Assembly: GCF_000429985.1 (NCBI RefSeq) | Contig: NZ_AUCX01000018.1 | Coordinates: forward strand, 1 to 64,000 | DNA length: 64,000 nucleotides | Direction of reading: 5' to 3' | Origin: Maridesulfovibrio bastinii DSM 16055 | GTDB taxonomy: Bacteria; Desulfobacterota; Desulfovibrionia; Desulfovibrionales; Desulfovibrionaceae | Shown here: positions 9,462-18,205 of the stretch, in pieces | Layout: every line of letters starts with the position of its first letter | How positions within the stretch are numbered: position 1 is the first letter of the stretch | Made by a program: the position numbers and the translations under genes | The notes under the pieces: generated by a model | What the model was told of the DNA's origin: nothing | What the model saw: the letters and a program-made list of their open reading frames with translations, nothing else | The model's database searches: none

Positions 9462-10067
9462 TTACTTTGCCGTTGGATCAAATGTATGCAGGTATTGAGT
9501 TGCAAAGCCCTGACCGCGTCTGTAAAAAAGATCCAGTCCCTTGATAGTGGCCTGAGCTACTTGATTTACAATATCTAATTCTTCAGAATTAAATTTTTCA
9601 AGAACCCAATCCTTAACCTGAGAAGAAAATTCAGGACGTCCGATTCCAAGCCGCATACGCTGAAAATTTGGGGTGTTCAGGCATTCCTGTATGGATGCCA
9701 GTCCTCTGTGGCCATTGTTGCCGCCGCCTTTTTTGAATTTTATGCGTCCAAGGGGCAGATCAAGTTCATCATGAATGACGACAACATCGGCAGGGGCTAT
9801 CTGATATTTTCCGCAGATAGCAGCTACGGCTTTTCCGCTGAGATTCATATATGTCAGCGGTTTGGCTCCCAGCAGGTTTGTCCCGGCAAAATTAATTTTG
9901 AAAAGTTCAAAATTACCGGAAATTTCCATTTGCTCAAAATGCATACTCTTACGGGATTTTGCCAGTTCAGATATGGCATCAAGAACTATAAACCCCATAT
10001 TATGACGAGTCGAGGCATATTGAGAGCCAGGATTTCCAAGTCCTGCTATCAAGCCTTTGTATTCCAT
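9462..10067 (-). CDS. pth: Peptidyl-tRNA hydrolase
   Basis: A 201-residue enzyme that frees tRNA from prematurely released peptidyl-tRNA. Family motifs are GLGNPGSQYASTRHNMG (substrate Asn and catalytic His), KPLTYMNLSGKAV, VIHDELDLPLGRIKFKKGG and the NGHRGLASI loop. The order rplY-pth is common in bacteria. A terminator hairpin (10140-10165) separates it from rplY, so pth may have its own promoter in the 72-base gap. Confidence 0.97.
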   Translation of the reverse strand: MEYKGLIAGLGNPGSQYASTRHNMGFIVLDAISELAKSRKSMHFEQMEISGNFELFKINFAGTNLLGAKPLTYMNLSGKAVAAICGKYQIAPADVVVIHDELDLPLGRIKFKKGGGNNGHRGLASIQECLNTPNFQRMRLGIGRPEFSSQVKDWVLEKFNSEELDIVNQVAQATIKGLDLFYRRGQGFATQYLHTFDPTAK

Positions 10068-10139
10068 TGGGCTGTACCGTTAAACTAAAATTTTATGAAA
10101 GCTGGAAGAGCGATTATTGCTCAATAGACTGAAAAAGGA

Positions 10140-10165
10140 AAGGCCCCGACCTTAGCCGGGGCCTT
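10140..10165 (-). terminator. Terminator or attenuator after rplY
   Basis: A 9-bp GC-rich stem (AAGGCCCCG with its complement) around an 8-base loop lies 22 bases after the rplY stop. The minus-strand side continues into a short, interrupted T-run (CCTTTTTC). Confidence 0.8.
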
Positions 10166-10187
10166 ATTAAATGTATACTTAGAAGGG

Positions 10188-10775
10188 CTATTCTTCTTCA
10201 GCTTCTTCTTCAGCTGCAGCAGCTTTACTCTTATCTACGCAGCGAACCAGAGCGAAGTTGTTGTCAAAGTTGACTTTTACACCTTCGCCGAGATCTACAT
10301 CAGCAACAAACTTAGTCTGACCAAGAGTCATTGTGCTGATATCCAGTTCGATAATGGCAGGAATAAGTTCAGGTTTGCAGGTAACTTCAAGTACGTTGCG
10401 GTACAGTTCCATGCGGCCACCGAGTTTTACACCGGGAGCAATACCGACTGTCTTAACAGGTACTTTAACGGTGATAGGAGTATCCATATCAACGCCGAAG
10501 AAATCAACGTGGAATGTTTTACCACGAACGGGATCATTCTGAATTGTCCAGATCAATGTGGTTTTGGTTTCGCCATCAATATTGAGGTCGAAAAGCTGGG
10601 TGTATCTTACCTGACGGTAAAGTTTAAGAAATTCAGCATCCTTGATTGACAGTGCAATGTTTTCTCCTGCTTTTGAGTAGAAAACAGCGGGAACCATTCC
10701 GGCACTGCGGAGTTTGCGGTTCACGGATTTGCCTGTTTCGGTGCGCTTGCTGGCACTGAGAGTAGGTCTGGACAT
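10188..10775 (-). CDS. rplY: 50S ribosomal protein L25 / general stress protein Ctc
   Basis: A 195-residue long-form L25 (TL5/Ctc type) that binds 5S rRNA. The N-terminal L25 domain (about 1-92) shows LSASKRTETGKSVNRKLR and GMVPAVFY. The C-terminal beta domain (about 95-185) includes VPVKTVGIAPGVKLGG and is followed by an acidic Glu-rich tail (AAAEEEAEEE). It lies 69 bases after prs, an arrangement common in bacteria. Confidence 0.96.
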   Translation of the reverse strand: MSRPTLSASKRTETGKSVNRKLRSAGMVPAVFYSKAGENIALSIKDAEFLKLYRQVRYTQLFDLNIDGETKTTLIWTIQNDPVRGKTFHVDFFGVDMDTPITVKVPVKTVGIAPGVKLGGRMELYRNVLEVTCKPELIPAIIELDISTMTLGQTKFVADVDLGEGVKVNFDNNFALVRCVDKSKAAAAEEEAEEE

Positions 10776-10844
10776 AGTTTATCTCCTTATTGGTTACCTG
10801 CAACCGCTCTTTCGACCGGCTGAGGGTGGGAATTGGCTATTTTA

Positions 10845-11783
10845 TTATACGAACAGAACGCTCACAGAAGATTCAGTGTGCACATTGTGGATACACTTAG
10901 CCAGAATGCCGGCTACGGAGAGAACTTTGATCTTCTTGCATTTGAGCTTTTCAGGCGGGACAGGCAGAGTATTTGTAACGATAACTTCAGAGAAAGCAGA
11001 AGCTTCGAGCCTGTCAATTGCCGGGCCGGAAAGAACCGGATGGGTCGCACAGGCAATAACGTCTTTTGCGCCATGCTCAAGAAGAACTTTGGCTGCCTGT
11101 GTCATGGTTCCAGCTGTGTCAATCATATCATCCATGACAACAGCGGTTTTACCTTTTACTTCGCCGATAACATGCATAGCCTGAGCCTGATTAGGCTTGT
11201 CTCTGCGTTTATCAACAATTGCAAGGCCTGCATTAAGTCTTTTTGCATAGGCTCTTGCGCGTTCAACTCCACCTGCATCAGGAGAAACGATAACCATATC
11301 GTCTTCACGCTGGCGCAGGTTTTCAAGAAGAACAGGTGCTGCATAAATATTGTCTACAGGAACATCGAAGAAGCCCTGAATCTGGCCTGCATGGAGGTCA
11401 ATTGTTACAAGACGGTTCATACCGGCTGTGGTAAGGAAATCTGCAATCAGTTTTGCACTGATAGGAGCACGGGGAGAAACTTTGCGGTCCTGTCTTGCAT
11501 AACCGTAGTATGGAACAACCGCAGTTACGCGGCGTGCGCTGGCACGCTTGAGAGCATCAAGCATGAGGCTGAGTTCCATAAAATTAAAGTTGACCGGATT
11601 GCTGATAGACTGAACTACAAATACATCGCAACCGCGAACATTATCCTGAATTTCAAGTCTTATTTCACCGTCACTGAAAGTGTCGCGAAGGCAGGGAGTA
11701 AGCTGACTGCCAAGGTGGTCGCAAATCGCTTCCGCTAAAGGTTCATTGGACGATCCGCTAATAATCTTGAGTTCACCGTTCAT
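10845..11783 (-). CDS. prs: Ribose-phosphate pyrophosphokinase
   Basis: PRPP synthase makes phosphoribosyl pyrophosphate from ribose 5-phosphate and ATP for nucleotide, histidine and tryptophan synthesis. Motifs seen are [10 protein letters not shown], the catalytic region [20 protein letters not shown], and the PRPP-binding loop [16 protein letters not shown]. The start is the ATG at 11783 ([10 protein letters not shown]), giving 312 residues, the usual length. The frame stays open upstream through the tRNA-Gln gene, which is coincidental. The gene lies between tRNA-Gln and rplY. Confidence 0.97.
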   Translation of the reverse strand: MNGELKIISGSSNEPLAEAICDHLGSQLTPCLRDTFSDGEIRLEIQDNVRGCDVFVVQSISNPVNFNFMELSLMLDALKRASARRVTAVVPYYGYARQDRKVSPRAPISAKLIADFLTTAGMNRLVTIDLHAGQIQGFFDVPVDNIYAAPVLLENLRQREDDMVIVSPDAGGVERARAYAKRLNAGLAIVDKRRDKPNQAQAMHVIGEVKGKTAVVMDDMIDTAGTMTQAAKVLLEHGAKDVIACATHPVLSGPAIDRLEASAFSEVIVTNTLPVPPEKLKCKKIKVLSVAGILAKCIHNVHTESSVSVLFV

Positions 11784-11823
11784 TTTTGACTCCACCCTGC
11801 TGACCTCGACAGGAAGAAAATTA

Positions 11824-11899
11824 TGGCTGGGGTGGCAGGATTTGAACCCGCGAATGACGGGACCAAAACCCGTTGCCTTACCTGCTTGGCTACACCCCA
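11824..11899 (-). tRNA. tRNA-Gln (TTG)
   Basis: The cloverleaf is complete: acceptor TGGGGTG pairs with CACCCCA, the anticodon loop is TTTTGGT with anticodon TTG, the T-loop is GTTCAAATC, and a CCA end is encoded. It sits 40 bases before prs and 21 bases after ispE on the same strand, so it is probably cut out of their common transcript. Confidence 0.96.
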
Positions 11900-11920
11900 G
11901 CACTGAAAATTAAAAAATAT

Positions 11921-12796
11921 CTAGAAATGACATATTACATTTGGAATGGACTCGGCATCAAGCTTTTCAGAAGTTTTTAATGCTTTGTCACTGTCCCTGA
12001 AAAGGGAAAAAATGCTTGCCCCGCTTCCGCTCATGACAGCGCCGGAGGCTCCGCAATTCAAAATCATTTCCTTTACTTCCCGCAGATATGGGAATTCAGG
12101 AAAGACGACAGTTTCAAAATCATTATATAGAACTGCCCTCGTTTTGAACGCAGTTTTTTTATATGCGCCGGGGGAAGTTGTCAAGCAAAAGCCACTTTCA
12201 AGGTGGTCTTTTTTTTCTGGCTTGAGTTCTGACCATTTTTTATACGCCCATGCTGTATTAACATGAACATCAGGACAGGCCAGTACCGCCGTCATTCCGG
12301 CAAGGTCAACTTCACACGGATCCAGCTTTTCTCCTATACCAGTAGCCCATGCCGGTCCGTCAAGCAGAAAGAAGGGCACATCAGCCCCAAGTGAAGCAGC
12401 AAGGGTGTTCAACTCATCTGCTGGCATACCCGGAGAATCCGGTCTATTTTGAAGGTAGCGCAGTATCATGGCCGCATCCGAGCTTCCACCTCCAAGTCCT
12501 GCGCCAGTAGGAATGTTTTTTTGCAGCTCAACGTCAAGGCCCGGACGGAATCCGGTGGCTGAGGCATAACGGTCCCAGGCTTTCCAGACAAGATTCTGCT
12601 CTACCGGAAGATCAAAACCGGGACAATTTAGAGAAAATCCCCTGTCAGCCGGTGATATCGTCAGCTTGTCGTTAAGTGCGGGAAAAGGATGGAACAGAGT
12701 CTCAAGCTCATGATAGCCATCAGGTCTTTTTCCGACAATTTTCAGGTAGATATTAACCTTGGCCGGGGCGGTGATTTCTTCGGTGCGTATTTCCAT
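11921..12796 (-). CDS. ispE: 4-diphosphocytidyl-2-C-methyl-D-erythritol kinase
   Basis: A GHMP kinase of the MEP isoprenoid pathway that phosphorylates CDP-methylerythritol. It is 291 residues, the family length. Motifs are the N-terminal APAKVNIYLKIVGKRPDGYHE, the ATP-binding loop PTGAGLGGGSSDAA and the C-terminal GAVMSGSGASIFSLF. It starts the ispE, tRNA-Gln, prs gene group. A terminator hairpin from degP (12851-12877) lies just before it. Confidence 0.96.
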   Translation of the reverse strand: MEIRTEEITAPAKVNIYLKIVGKRPDGYHELETLFHPFPALNDKLTISPADRGFSLNCPGFDLPVEQNLVWKAWDRYASATGFRPGLDVELQKNIPTGAGLGGGSSDAAMILRYLQNRPDSPGMPADELNTLAASLGADVPFFLLDGPAWATGIGEKLDPCEVDLAGMTAVLACPDVHVNTAWAYKKWSELKPEKKDHLESGFCLTTSPGAYKKTAFKTRAVLYNDFETVVFPEFPYLREVKEMILNCGASGAVMSGSGASIFSLFRDSDKALKTSEKLDAESIPNVICHF

Positions 12797-12850
12797 GAAG
12801 AATTTGATATACTAAAGCTTGTCTGTATGGAAGTCCGGTGATTCAAAAAA

Positions 12851-12877
12851 AACTGCCGGGGAAATTCCCCGGCAGTT
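12851..12877 (-). terminator. Intrinsic terminator after the DegP-type gene
   Basis: An 11-13-bp stem (AACTGCCGGGG with its complement) is followed on the minus strand by eight Ts. It lies 26 bases after the protease stop codon. Confidence 0.9.
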
Positions 12878-12902
12878 GAGAGAGTTCTTAACTTTTCAAG
12901 AA

Positions 12903-14336
12903 CTATTTTATTTCAATGGTCAGGAAGGAGTTGTGTCCCTGCCTTCTCATAAGTAGCAACAGTCCTCGTTTGCTTGAGGCTGAATTGACGATTGATTTCA
13001 GGCTGTCCACTGAGTCTACGCTTTTCTGGTTTGCTTCAAGGATAACATCACCGGGTCTTAGCCCAGCATCCTGAGCAACAGAATCATCTTTGACTCCAAC
13101 AATTATCAGTCCGTGAGGTTTTTTCATTCCCAGAGCTTTTGCTTCCGTGTCGCGTGTTACCGGACGAACAGCAATTCCGAGCTTATCAATGCTTTCGTCT
13201 TTCGCCGGAGCATTGGGGAGGTTATTTTCAGCAACAAGTCCTTTGTCGCCGCGTTCACCAAGAGTGATGGTTAAATCTTTTTCACGTCCCTTTCTCCAGA
13301 CAGTTATTTCAGCTTTCGTTCCCGGTGTGAGAATAGCTATCTTGCGGAGCAGGGCATTGGTGTCAGCAACCTTTTCGCCATCAACTTTAATAATGACATC
13401 GCCGACTTTCATTCCGCCTTTGTCAGCAGGATCACCTTCATTAACTGAGTTTACCAGAGCTCCAGCAGGTTTTTCCATCTTGAGGGCTTTGGCAGTGTTC
13501 TCGTCAACATTCTGAATTGTTACGCCGAGCCAGCCTCTATGAACTTTTTTGCCGGACTTGAGCTGCTCAATTACGTTTTTGGCCATATTTGAGGGAATTG
13601 CAAAACCGATTCCCTGTCCGCTGGCAATTATGGCGGTGTTGATACCGATAACCTGTCCATTCATATTAATAAGGGGACCACCACTGTTGCCGGGATTGAT
13701 GCTGGCATCAGTCTGGATGAAATCGTCAAAAGGACCGGCTCCGATGATACGTCCTTTTGCACTGATAATACCTTTGGTTACGGTGTGTCCCAGTCCGAAT
13801 GGATTTCCGATGGCCAGAACCCATTCTCCGACCTGTGAATTGTCGGAATCTCCGAAATCAAGGTGGGGCAGGTCTTTGTCAGTCTTTATTTTAATGAGAG
13901 CAAGATCGGCTTCTTTGTCGCGGCCGACGATTTTTGCCGGATAATCTTTTCCATTATCATGTAGTTTGACATGAATTTCATCGGCCGAAGCAATTACATG
14001 GTTGTTGGTTACAATATATCCGTCTTTGGAAATTAGAAATCCTGAACCGAGAGAACCCTGTTTCTGCTTATGTTTTGGAGAGTTGCCCTTGAATCTTTCA
14101 TTGAATTGTTTGAAAAAATCTTCAAACGGGCTGTTCTGTCCGTGAAACCTGAACAGGTCCGGAATATTCGGAGAGCTGACTTCAACAGTTTTAACGGTAT
14201 TTATGTTAACAACAGCTTGTCCTGTCGATTTTGCAAGGTTTACAAAATCAGGCAGGTTATTGCTCGCCAGAACTGCAGACGGTAGCAAAAGTACGGTAAG
14301 CAGGAATAAAGCGGGAATAAATTGTTTTGATTTCAT
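12903..14336 (-). CDS. DegP/HtrA-type periplasmic serine endoprotease
   Basis: A 477-residue protein: signal peptide (residues 1-24, cut after VLAS), trypsin-like domain with catalytic H113 (NNHV), D144 (EADLALI) and S218 (GNSGG), then two PDZ domains (about 265-350 and 385-475). This is the layout of DegP, DegQ and MucD, which degrade or chaperone misfolded envelope proteins. The loop around residues 60-95 is rich in Phe, Asn and Lys, as in the LA loop of DegP/DegQ. It is monocistronic, with its own terminator. DegP, DegQ and MucD cannot be told apart with certainty. Confidence 0.93.
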   Translation of the reverse strand: MKSKQFIPALFLLTVLLLPSAVLASNNLPDFVNLAKSTGQAVVNINTVKTVEVSSPNIPDLFRFHGQNSPFEDFFKQFNERFKGNSPKHKQKQGSLGSGFLISKDGYIVTNNHVIASADEIHVKLHDNGKDYPAKIVGRDKEADLALIKIKTDKDLPHLDFGDSDNSQVGEWVLAIGNPFGLGHTVTKGIISAKGRIIGAGPFDDFIQTDASINPGNSGGPLINMNGQVIGINTAIIASGQGIGFAIPSNMAKNVIEQLKSGKKVHRGWLGVTIQNVDENTAKALKMEKPAGALVNSVNEGDPADKGGMKVGDVIIKVDGEKVADTNALLRKIAILTPGTKAEITVWRKGREKDLTITLGERGDKGLVAENNLPNAPAKDESIDKLGIAVRPVTRDTEAKALGMKKPHGLIIVGVKDDSVAQDAGLRPGDVILEANQKSVDSVDSLKSIVNSASSKRGLLLLMRRQGHNSFLTIEIK

Positions 14337-14711
14337 TTTTATTAGTTCCTCCTGAATTGCTGAGGGAAAACGGTAACAGCAACTGCCTAATTATAGTGCT
14401 GTTTTTGAAAATGTAAATAGAGGCAGACTAAATTTGAGTGATGTTGGATATAAACAGCAAGTTTTTTATCTATATTTATTTGTTTTCGGTCTGACAGCAT
14501 GTTTCGAAAAACATTGAGGGCAGCCAGTTCTGACTGTTTTACTTATCTGGCGGGGGAGTTGATTTATAGAAATGTTACAATATGGACGGGATGTTTTGTG
14601 GAGTAGTCGAGACAAGAATCAACAGTTAGAAATTTGATCAATCGGGCTTGCCCCCCTTTGTTTGGTGTAGACCCGTGTAGACCCACTCCTCTTTGTTTGT
14701 CTAGGAGCATA
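14337..14711. other. Intergenic region between degP and tRNA-Val
   Basis: About 375 bases without a gene; the degP promoter should lie at the left end. At 14665-14684 the decamer gtgtagaccc is repeated exactly in tandem, and the pair is flanked by direct repeats ctttgtttg (14656-14664 and 14691-14699). This looks like a small relic next to a tRNA gene, but no integrase or duplicate tRNA end is present. Confidence 0.45.
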
Positions 14712-14714
14712 AAA

Positions 14715-14742
14715 AAAGGCTGGTGTAATTACACCAGCCTTT
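14715..14742 (-). terminator. Terminator after tRNA-Val
   Basis: A perfect 28-base palindrome with half AAAGGCTGGTGTAA lies 10 bases downstream of the tRNA-Val 3' end; the minus-strand side continues as TTTT. Confidence 0.85.
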
Positions 14743-14752
14743 GAAATGTCAA

Positions 14753-14827
14753 TGGTAGTCCCGAGCAGATTTGAACTGCTGACCCCTTCCGTGTCAAGGA
14801 AGTGCTCTCCCCCTGAGCTACGGGACT
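14753..14827 (-). tRNA. tRNA-Val (GAC)
   Basis: Acceptor AGTCCCG pairs with CGGGACT, followed by discriminator A and an encoded CCA. The anticodon loop is TTGACAC with anticodon GAC, and the T-loop is GTTCAAATC. It is a single gene with its own terminator. Confidence 0.95.
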
Positions 14828-15053
14828 ATTTCGCTGTCAACGGAGTGAGTTTCTACGTTAGTGTCATTAAGGTGTCAAGCCGGAAAATTGATTTTTTCTT
14901 AGATTGTTGAAATAATTTTACTATAGACTAATAATGTTCACCCGTTATGAAATTGGTTAAGTAGCTGCGGTCAGTTCTTAAACCGAGCTGGTTCCGGAAC
15001 AAATTGTAATGGTAATGCTTTTCTATCCGGACCCTCTCTGGTAGTAACATATT

Positions 15054-15455
15054 ATGCAGACAAGAGAAGAAGGACAGATATACAAAATAGGACAGGCAGC
15101 CGGTATGCTTGATGTTAAAACTTCCGTACTCAGATTCTGGGAAGGGGAGTTTGAACAGCTGCGTCCTATTCGCACATCATCCGGGCAGCGATTATATAAT
15201 GAAGATCATATTGTTCTGCTCCGGCGTATTAAAGAACTTCTCTATGATGAAGGCCTGACGATAGAAGGGGCCAAAAAGAAACTCGAAGCAGGCTGGAACT
15301 CAGATGATTTAAAATTGTCGGACGAGATCGATGATAATGCAGGCGCTCTGCCGCTTTTCAGCTATGAAAAAAATGGAGATTATCAGGAGTCGTGCAGAAA
15401 ACTTCTACTGCACGTCCGTGATGAACTGCTCTCCATAAAAGAAATGCTGGACTAA
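15054..15455 (+). CDS. MerR-family transcriptional regulator
   Basis: A 133-residue regulator. The N-terminal winged helix-turn-helix (about 10-75) reads YKIGQAAGMLDVKTSVLRFW, then RPIRTSSGQRLYNEDHI, which is close to the MerR variant with an FWE motif seen beside phe or ihf genes in other proteobacteria. A C-terminal helix could dimerise. There are no Cys residues in the effector region, so metal sensing is unlikely. The upstream ribosome binding site is weak. It is transcribed alone and its target is unknown. Confidence 0.85.
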   Translation: MQTREEGQIYKIGQAAGMLDVKTSVLRFWEGEFEQLRPIRTSSGQRLYNEDHIVLLRRIKELLYDEGLTIEGAKKKLEAGWNSDDLKLSDEIDDNAGALPLFSYEKNGDYQESCRKLLLHVRDELLSIKEMLD

Positions 15456-15823
15456 CGAATTTATTTTTACTGTCCTAAAATAACAAATTTTTCTTTAATT
15501 ATAATTCCTTCTCTTTTCATCCCTGATACAATTCCTTTCCAGCAGATTTAAGACTAATATCTGTATGGAAATAGAGTCGTTTGAGTTTACTGTGCCTGTT
15601 TGAATGATATGATTGTAACAAATTAAAATTATTTATGATTGTTGACATATTCATATCTATATCTACTAAAAATATACGTCTTCAAGTTCAAAATAGTTAG
15701 TCAAATTATATGATTTGGGGTATGCAGTTAAGCATAGTTCCTGATAATGTATTTATTGTATATAAATGTTGAAGTTGTTTTGTTTATTAATCCAAGTGTA
15801 CTAAATATTATGGAGTAGGTTAA
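15456..15823 (+). promoter_or_regulatory. AT-rich gap with a possible sigma-70 promoter for the AsmA gene
   Basis: These 368 AT-rich bases hold no gene. TTGACA at 15642-15647 is followed after 16 bases by TACTAA, a plausible promoter for the AsmA gene with a leader of about 150 bases. No structured RNA was recognised. Confidence 0.35.
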
Positions 15824-18046
15824 ATGAACCGTCCTGCGAAAATTATCGTTACATTAGCCGCTGCATTGGTAGCAGTGATCGCTGCGGCTATGATTCTTGT
15901 CACTATTTTTGTGAATCCAAACGACTATAAAGATCAAATCAGTAAAATTGTTTACGAGAAAACCGGAAGGCAGCTTACCTTTCAGGGAGATATCTCTTTA
16001 AGTGTATTTCCATGGATAGGGGTTGCCACACAGGGGATTACATTTTCCAATGCTGAAGGTTTCGGGCAGGATCCAATGCTGAGCCTTAAGTCAGCAGATG
16101 TCAGCCTGCGTCTGCTTCCGCTCCTTTCCGGAAGTATCGCTTTGGGTGATATTTCGGTTGACGGACTGCAGGTCAACCTCATGCGTAACAGCAAGGGGAT
16201 AAATAACTGGGACGATCTGACCGGGGCTAAGGCTGGTGAAAAAAATGATACAGCTGAAGTCACAGAACCTGAAAACTCCGGTGATTCCGGCAGCGCAATA
16301 GACCTCTCCATAGGCGGATTGGAAGTAGAGGATGCCCGTATAGTCTGGGACGACCGTAAAGAAAATGTGCGTCAGTCCATAGATGATTGTGATATCGTGC
16401 TGGGATCAGTAAAACCCGGAAGTCCGTTTGATTTTAAAGTTCATGTCAAACTGGCCTCAACTTCTCCTGATATAAAAGCTGATACAAATTTAAGTGGTAT
16501 CGCCAAGCTTGATCTGGAGAGAAAAATTTATGAGCTCAGCGGTCTTAAAGTTGAGATAGATGCAAGCGGCGCCGCTGTTCCCGGCAAAACTGCTAAAGTA
16601 GTAGTCGGAGCGGATGCTTATGTTGATCTTGATTCCGGTAAGGCGGAATTAAAAAATATTGACGCTAATGCTTATGGAGCCAAGTTGACCGGTGAAGCTG
16701 CCGCTTCTGGATTTAACAATAACAAGCTGGCTTTTAATTCTTCTTTTGATGTTCCTGACTTCAATCTGGCTTCAACTTTAAAAATGCTCGGTCTTGAAAT
16801 TAAAACTTCTGACTCAAAAGCTCTGACTAATGTGGGATTGAATATTTCCGCCTCAGGAACCGATAAATCTGTAAATATTAAATCTGTTCAGCTGAATCTT
16901 GATGATACAACCGCAAAAGGTTCCATGTCTTTTGCAAATCCGGAACGTCCTGATATTCGCTGCGATTTAAATGTGGATAAAATTAATATTGATCGCTATC
17001 TGCCTCCATCTTCGGAAAATAAAAAGTCTTCGTCTGATGCCGAAGCTTCTACAGACAAAGCTTCTGCTAAAAAGGATTCTACAGGTAAGGAAGAACTTCT
17101 CCCTGTTGACCTTTTGCGCAAGTTGACTCTTGATAGTAATCTGGAAATCGGTGAACTGGTTATCGGTGGTGCAAAATTAGAAAAGATTCTGGTCAAAGCC
17201 ACCTCGGCCGGAGGAGTTTTCAAAATCAAGCCAGCCTCTCTTAATGTTGCCGGCGGATCATTTGCCTCGACTGCCAGCATTGATGCCAGTGGAAAAATAC
17301 CACAGATCACTGCCGGGGCTAAATTGAGCGGTCTGGATGGAGCCAAGCTCTCCATGCAGTTGAACGGTGAAAAAAAGTTTGCCGGTATCATTGGATTTGA
17401 GACCAGTCTCAAAACAATGGGTAATGATATGAAAACAGTTTTTGCCAATCTCGATGGAAACTTCGGATTCACTGCGAAAGATGGTTATGTTTCCGGGTTT
17501 GACGTTTTGTTCCTTGCTAATGATGCCTTTTCAGTGCTGACAGGGAAGGATATGAGTAAGGGTGAAAATGACAAAACAGAATTCGGTTCAGCTTCAGCAA
17601 CAGCAAAAATCACCAAAGGTGTCGCTGTGAATAAGGACCTGACCCTCAAATCTCCCTTGCTCAGAGCTTCAGGAGAGGGACTGATGAATTTGAATGATAT
17701 GAAGCTTGATTATAAACTGGATGCAAAGATTGTAGGAACTCTTGAGGGACAGGGCGGAAAGAATCAGAAAGACCTTATCGGCCTGACAGTTCCGCTTGAT
17801 ATCAGCGGTCCTGTAAGCGATCCTTCAATCATGGTAAATCTTCCCCGTTTTGCCAAAGCCGTTGCTGCCGGCGGTTTCGGCATTGTCTCCGATGTTCTTA
17901 AAGGCGTTGGTGGCATAGTTGAAGGCTTGGGAAATGCTATTACCGGCAAAAAATCAACAAATGATTCCGGCTCCACTTCTAAGGAAAGTAAACCGGAAAA
18001 AGCAGTTGAAGAACTCGGTAATGCCTTGAAAGGTCTTTTTAACTAA
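15824..18046 (+). CDS. AsmA-family protein
   Basis: A 740-residue inner-membrane-anchored, mostly periplasmic protein. One N-terminal membrane segment (about 7-28) is followed by the AsmA signature VNPNDYKDQISKIVYEKTGR and LSVFPWIGV, then long beta-rich repeats, and a C-terminal AsmA_2-like part (about 560-690). AsmA-like proteins are thought to be bridge-type lipid transporters affecting phospholipid supply to the outer membrane. Two hydrophilic linkers rich in Ser, Lys and Asp lie at about 140-160 and 395-420, and the C-terminus is also Ser/Lys-rich. It is monocistronic with a terminator at 18076. Confidence 0.9.
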   Translation: MNRPAKIIVTLAAALVAVIAAAMILVTIFVNPNDYKDQISKIVYEKTGRQLTFQGDISLSVFPWIGVATQGITFSNAEGFGQDPMLSLKSADVSLRLLPLLSGSIALGDISVDGLQVNLMRNSKGINNWDDLTGAKAGEKNDTAEVTEPENSGDSGSAIDLSIGGLEVEDARIVWDDRKENVRQSIDDCDIVLGSVKPGSPFDFKVHVKLASTSPDIKADTNLSGIAKLDLERKIYELSGLKVEIDASGAAVPGKTAKVVVGADAYVDLDSGKAELKNIDANAYGAKLTGEAAASGFNNNKLAFNSSFDVPDFNLASTLKMLGLEIKTSDSKALTNVGLNISASGTDKSVNIKSVQLNLDDTTAKGSMSFANPERPDIRCDLNVDKINIDRYLPPSSENKKSSSDAEASTDKASAKKDSTGKEELLPVDLLRKLTLDSNLEIGELVIGGAKLEKILVKATSAGGVFKIKPASLNVAGGSFASTASIDASGKIPQITAGAKLSGLDGAKLSMQLNGEKKFAGIIGFETSLKTMGNDMKTVFANLDGNFGFTAKDGYVSGFDVLFLANDAFSVLTGKDMSKGENDKTEFGSASATAKITKGVAVNKDLTLKSPLLRASGEGLMNLNDMKLDYKLDAKIVGTLEGQGGKNQKDLIGLTVPLDISGPVSDPSIMVNLPRFAKAVAAGGFGIVSDVLKGVGGIVEGLGNAITGKKSTNDSGSTSKESKPEKAVEELGNALKGLFN

Positions 18047-18075
18047 ATAAGTCCTAAAATATACTGTTGAGATTT

Positions 18076-18103
18076 AAACGCCGTGGCTTCTGCCGCGGCG
18101 TTT
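18076..18103 (+). terminator. Terminator after the AsmA gene
   Basis: A 12-bp stem (AAACGCCGTGGC with its near-complement, one G-U pair) is followed by TTTTCTTTTTT. It lies 30 bases after the stop. Confidence 0.88.
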
Positions 18104-18205
18104 TCTTTTTTGTGCTGAACTTGCATTTTGATAGCGTTGTATTATTTAATAATGAATAATTCATTAACCATTGAACTCAATTCAGAGTGAGCAAAGAAGG
18201 AGAAA

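Noticed and set aside
10833-11738. Plus-strand open frame of 301 codons
   Set aside because: Antisense to prs, which has all PRPP synthase motifs; the product has no recognisable domain.
11784-11903. N-terminal extension of prs by 40 residues
   Set aside because: It would translate through the tRNA-Gln gene; the ATG at 11783 gives the family's normal start.
14753-14827. Attachment site of an integrated element at tRNA-Val
   Set aside because: No second copy of the tRNA 3' end and no integrase were found in the window.
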